A DNA stretch of 64,000 nucleotides from assembly GCA_025766275.1 (NCBI GenBank), contig JAFKAC010000013.1, forward strand, positions 992,001 through 1,056,000, read 5' to 3'. The first letter of the stretch is position 1. Each line of letters starts with the position of its first letter. Position numbers and translations under genes: made by a program. This stretch comes from Lactarius indigo (taxonomy: Eukaryota > Basidiomycota > Agaricomycetes > Russulales > Russulaceae). The notes under the pieces were generated by a model that had not been told where the DNA came from, ran no database searches, and saw only the letters and a list, made by a program, of their open reading frames with translations. Below, piece after piece: positions 59,179-64,000 of the stretch.

Positions 59179-62100
59179 AGATGGTTTTTGATCGATTATC
59201 GCTTCACAACAGAAATAATTGACTTACCGTATTTCAGAGGGTCGAGATGTCGTGGAACCCGCCGAGCTGGGATCGGATCGGGAAAGTTATCGGGAAAGCT
59301 ATGGGTCAAGGACGATCTACTCACGAACTCGAGATAGTTGGCCTGTGGTCCATATCTTGGAAAATAGACAGATGATTGGGATAAGGCCGTTAAGGGTGCG
59401 TGTTTGGTTCGAGTACCTAGGCGACCACGCTGCGTCTGTATGCGTCTCGAATGGTCCCACGACTGTCAGCGTGCTGTCCAGATTGGGAACAAGCATGGAC
59501 GGCTCTCATCATCTCGCGTCCGTGCCCATCACCTCCACCCTTCCTCAGTCGAACTGTCAACACTTTGTCTCTTCCTGAACTACTATGTTTCGATGTCAAA
59601 ATACATGGCCTCAGTGAGTAGCAAGCCAGTTAGAACCAGATAACCCCGCAACTCGAGGACTTACACCATGTTCGCACAAGAGCTCATCCAGAACACGTCC
59701 ACGTTGTCATTTCACCAGTACGTGTCGTCTTTCCCTTCATACCTGCTAGCCTCACATTTGCACTTCGAGCTCCTGTACCTCTTCCGGCAACCCTTCTCCC
59801 TCACCATCATGCTCTCAGAGCGACTACCTTTTGTAGACACCCCCCGACACCCACACCGCCTTCTATAACTGATCTCCCGACGTGAGCCGACGCATTCCTC
59901 ACACTGCTCATCATGATATTCGCTCAGCAAATCGGTCAACCCTTGTCAGGATTCGGGTGCTCCCAGCGGAAATTACGTGCCGGTGCGTCCCCATTTCTCG
60001 ACTTCCTTTACCTGGACGCTTGTCATAGACCCTGGCGCGCACATACATACGCGCAGGTTCTGCAGGGATGCCGATTTTATGTGCATTCAACGGCAATCCC
60101 ACGATGCCTTTACCGATGATAGCGACACTGGTGGCGTGGCAGCGTACGAGTCCTCGTCTTCGTGTTGAAGTACCTGAACGCTTATCTTCCCGCCTTGCTT
60201 GGTATGTTGCACAACGACCGCTGTGTGGGAGCATGTCGCTCACGGGCTCACTAACGCCGCACATCTGCGTAGACATACCCAACGCCTTCGGGCTTACAGG
60301 GTCCGTGTTGTTGGAAGTAGGCCTTCTCGTGCAAGGTGGGACAAATTTGGGTTTCGGACCCCTTTCGTCGACGCAACGCGGTAAGCCCGATCTACAAGGA
60401 AATGACGGGCCTCATCTAACTCCGCCTCTTCCTGAGACTAGTAGAGCTCATAACTCGATGTCTGATGGCCGGACGGGTCATTCGACAAGATCCTCATCAA
60501 GTACGATGATTCCCTGATGTGGGGCCGTTACCCTCCATGTGGATTAGCAGAGTTTGACTGATGTCTACAGGACGCTAAAGCCTTTCCGGTCCCGGAATCA
60601 TCCGTAGAACTATAACAGGCGTTGCAGGTCCGAAGGTCATTCCGTTCCCGGGCAGCTGTAATTGCCTCAGTCCGTCGCGTATCTGCCACCCAGTCTGAAT
60701 CTTATCGGACAAACATTTGTCTTTAAATAGTGGGTAGATTGTGATACGTCGCGATTTGTATGTCTGCTGACTCGCGCTGGTGGTTATCGGCGTACTGAAT
60801 GTTGCCCTTTAGGAATAGCTTCGCTGGAAGTGATGACCGCAGTCACGGAATTGAGGATGTTTGAAGACCGTCCTTCCCTCACAAGGTCTCATGGTATATT
60901 TGGGGAATGTCTACTCATGGCTGATTTCTAATTGCCAAAGTGATTATGCTCCTAAGCATACAGTGGTAGGCGAGCCGAGAAAACGGATGTAGAACGCCTA
61001 ACAGGAGACTGTAAGCGGACTTGTTACATTTCTTACGTTTTACGAACCTGACTCACGATAGTACTGCAATCTTGCGACGACCTCCCCCGAGTCAGGAAAG
61101 GCTGAGAAAATGGAGTTAAGTGTTCATGGTGAACGACCGGCCGACGTCGAGCCTCGTCCACCAATCGTTCAAAATCCGGAGTCGTCACCCATCTCTGATT
61201 TTTTCTGACCATCTAAGCGCTGTACGCTAAATTGTGGAAGGAGCCATTTGCCGATCATCCTCCCGCTAGATGTCATGATGTGTGCATTTCCCGGTCCCAT
61301 TTCACGGCTCAGCCGTAGCAAGAAAGAAGTGGGCGCTCGGGGCCGTCGACGATGTTAGATGTCCGTTTCTCTCACCGCCTCGTTCTTGAAGCCATGGTGC
61401 GTCATCTGCGTGCCTACCTTCTGATATACCTGTTTCTTTCAAGGACTACGCTCTGACCCTGCACGCAATCACACGACCCATCCACTAACTAGAAATGTGA
61501 CGAACTTGGGAACTTTGTATTTGCAATTTAGCGAGTGAAGAACAGCACGGCTTAATTTGGCAGTACGACCCGTTTGCTGCAGTAGTTGCGGTATAGACCA
61601 TACGGTTACTGAATAAATTTGTTTTTTCCAACCTTCTGCAATTGGTTTGGGGCGTTACGCGTTCCCCCCGACTGGAAAGACGAAGTCTTGTCTCGACTGA
61701 GGATGCCCACTACAGTAAGTTACTGTAGTACGCGCTCAGTATTCAGACTTACCGAATTGGGGCCCAGGACAGCACTAGCAAGATTTAAGCTATGACATGA
61801 CGCACAAGTCCTTCTTCTATGTATAAGATGCGTGACGACAAAAATGGGCAAAGCGAACGAATGAGATAGGTGAATATGTACAAACAAGACCAATATCACG
61901 AAGCACGAGGGATAGACATGATTGTGCAGCAAGGTGATAGGCTCCACCAATCGACTCACTGCTGTTCGCGTTACGGTCAGCAGGAGGCGCTTCGCAGCCG
62001 AGTCCTCCGTATCCACCTTTCCCTCCTCCCACGTTCGTTTCTCCGCAGCACCCATGATAGCGACCCCGCCAGACCTGCCGTGCCAGGCTAGTACGACGCC

Positions 62101-62569
62101 ACGGATACCGATGTCCCCTTCATGCGCCGAATCTCCCCCATGACTACGCACAAGTTGACTTTCCCCTCTAGCAGAGCCTGCAGTACCCGCAGCAGCGTTC
62201 GCAGCGGAAGGTTTGCGCATTGGAGCAACCGGACCTCTGCGAGCTCGATTAGGCGATGTAGAGAAGATGGGGTGGTGATGGACGCTGAGGTCGCTAATGA
62301 CCAGTCACACCACCGCGGCGGACGACAATGGGATGACAGACCATTCTGCGGGTGCTCATTTACGCAGACAAGGAGGCATGGGATAACCCCACCTCCGAGG
62401 TGACAGAAGCCAAGGAGCGAGAAGGTAGCAAGGCAGATCTTGTCAAGGGTCATATAAGACTCTTTAGCTGGCCAAGGTAGCGTCCCTATAAAGTCACGCT
62501 TCATCGTACTAATATGGTGGCACCTCAGATCGTGCAAAAGGAGGCAGAGGAGCCGAACATGGCCTCTGT
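59179..62569. other. Gene-free stretch
   Basis: About 3.4 kb where I find neither motif-bearing frames nor a consistent exon chain on either strand. Short frames near 59219-59578 and 59913-60517 show no family features. Confidence 0.45.
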
Positions 62570-62639
62570 ATGACCAACATAATAGTACTCGCCGCGTCGT
62601 TCTGCGTCTGGCTTCCTCTGACTGCCGGCAGAAGACTCA

Positions 62640-63150
62640 GCTCTCAGGTACGCGACGAACAGAAGGCGCGGCCGAGGGGAGCAGAGGAGCAGGACGCTGA
62701 CATCAAGGTCGCGATGGAAAGGCTACAGGGTGAAGTGCACAACGCCCCACCCGCAACGTGACTCGAGGAATTTACCAAGCCACACGCCGAAGAACTATGG
62801 ACTCTGGAAGAAGCCTCGTCGAGAAGCACCACGAGGAACGGGATAAGACAGTCGAAGCCACGATGGCCAAGGCGCAATAATCTGCACATGTACACATTCC
62901 CATGGCAGAAGACCAAAAGCAGGCCATTGACGTGGCGGTCACAGCTGCTGTGGCAATCAGGAAGGCAGAGTCCAAAAGGAAATACCAGGCGGACATCGAG
63001 AGATCTGTCGAAGATGGCTGGCTAGAAGGTACGTTGAAACTGAGGCTGAGGGATACGCAGCTGGTCCGGGTGCAAAACAAGGTCAAGAAGCCCGATGTGC
63101 AGATCGAGAGATGGAGAAGGCTGGGACCGTATCAGTACTCAGCAGACGTG
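62640..63150 (+). pseudogene. Possible relic of a coiled-coil protein gene
   Basis: Charged, helix-forming readings occur in successive frames: VRDEQKARPRGAEEQ and DIKVAMERLQGEV (62667-62742), LEEFTKPHAEELWTLEEAS (62763-62819), VEKHHEERDKTVEATMAKAQ (62818-62877), then QAIDVAVTAAVAIRKAESKR and DIERSVEDGW (62923-63025). They are separated by stops and frame changes. No family is recognised. Confidence 0.3.
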
Positions 63151-63399
63151 ATGACGTCATCGACATCGTACGCGTCACTTCTTCCTCTCCCTTCACACTC
63201 CTCCATACTGTTGATGGACGCTGCGGTGGCGAGTCACCCCGATAGCGGGACCACAGGATGCGCGTTCTCGGCTTTTTTTCACCACTCGATGCTCATCACA
63301 ACCACTTTCTTTTGCTGCCCTGTAAACTCGCTCCACCAGTCGAGATTTTGGGGCCTCGCTGGTCTTTGTCTCGGTACGTGCGTTGTTATTCTCGGCACT

Positions 63400-64000
63400 A
63401 GCCCTTAAGTACGAGATCCGTCCCTATGCTCTATAATACGCCCTTATCCACCTGTCCTTCTGTCTCGGCCTCGGATTGCTCATTACTTGTATTTGTCGTC
63501 TTACTTCCCATTATGCCGCCTTGTACCTCACTCTCTCGTTCCCCACACTCTCTGTGCCCTCCTCTCTTTCTCCTGCTGTCCCACTCGCCCTTTATCTTAC
63601 TTACCCTCCACTTTGCCTTTGGTTTAGGTACTCATTCCCCTTACATTAAACCGCCGCTCTCTGCTGAATATAGAGTGCTATGTCACCACCTCCCCCCATA
63701 TATGTACTGTGATCTCAGTTCGAGTTCGACCTAATTGAGGGCGCCAACCCAATGTTTTTGTTAGTCTCGTCGCATTGGTCAGCCTTCGTTTTCACCCTGG
63801 CTCTCTCTCGTGTTCCATTGACCAGTGTGAGGTGAGTCTTGCCGGGGTTAAGGTTTTGTAATTTGTCTGGTCTCCTCGGTCTTTCGTGAACCCCTCCGAT
63901 TCCTTTCCATTCCACATTTCGCCGCCTATTCCAACCCAGGCCCTTGACATAGCTCCATGCCTCGTGGGAAGATCTTCCCTTCACTGCAGTGAGCGACATC
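63400..64000. other. Pyrimidine-rich region, possible edge of a retroelement
   Basis: A TATA-like CTATAATACG (63429-63438) is followed by about 200 bases of CT-rich sequence and then by mixed sequence ending in a palindrome-containing word (GGGAAGATCTTCCCTTCACTG) that also occurs, with one change, at 54277. This resembles LTR-type sequence, but I see no protein domain and no second LTR in the window. Confidence 0.25.

Noticed and set aside
63715..63999. 94-codon minus-strand frame at the right edge
   Set aside because: No domain is recognised, and it overlaps the possible LTR-like sequence and the palindrome shared with 54.28 kb.
1..64000. tRNA, rRNA or CRISPR features
   Set aside because: A by-eye scan for B-box-like words and clover-leaf arms found nothing convincing, and CRISPR arrays are not expected in a eukaryote. 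A tRNA could be missed without a covariance search.

Overview
The window is nuclear DNA of a filamentous basidiomycete, most likely an Agaricomycete. Genes are broken by many short GT-AG introns (about 47-80 bases, a few GC-AG), reading frames must be spliced to make sense, and the gene content fits: a C2-NACHT-WD40 STAND protein, HAD-type terpene cyclases, F-box/LRR relics, a fungal-type HNH nuclease and PIF/Harbinger and hAT transposons. I built all exon models by hand, using splice signals, phase arithmetic and comparison between paralogues in the window. The species cannot be named from this.

Layout. 1-18.8 kb is a loose, repeat-rich region. It holds a securin-like gene (5.7-7.2 kb) with a decayed second copy at the left edge, an HNH endonuclease gene (minus strand, 7.7-8.7 kb), F-box/LRR-type relics, and three members of one C2H2 zinc-finger family (3.5, 11.5 and 17.5 kb). 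All three zinc-finger genes have a TATA box, and the first two sit behind clusters of a TGGCACT/AGTGCCA motif. 18.9-22.6 kb is housekeeping: DNA topoisomerase I (minus) and a complex I B12/NDUFB3-type subunit (plus) share a 219-base divergent promoter.

24-41 kb is the most interesting part. Three tandem copies of a two-domain gene (N-terminal HAD phosphatase, C-terminal class II terpene cyclase with DxDTT), of the drimenol/albicanol synthase type, each lie behind a duplicated upstream block. Copy 2 (32.8-34.7 kb) is open throughout. Copy 3 is spoiled by a single CGA-to-TGA stop. Copy 1 has three frameshifts, a DxDTT-to-DxNTT change, and a complete 3.8-kb Harbinger element (DDE transposase plus a second ORF on the other strand) inside one intron. 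Pieces of the flanks and 3' end of the threonine deaminase gene (ILV1, 38.6-40.5 kb) lie between the copies, so the duplicated unit probably once included ILV1.

41-54 kb is g gene-dense: a PHD-finger protein resembling Cti6 of the Rpd3L deacetylase complex, VPS8 of the CORVET tether, a secreted class 3 lipase, and a tandem pair of membrane-anchored FkbM-like methyltransferases. 54.8-59.2 kb (minus) encodes a C2-NACHT-WD40 protein whose WD40 units are almost identical at DNA level. 59.2-64 kb shows no convincing intact gene, only a coiled-coil coding relic and possible retroelement sequence at the right edge.
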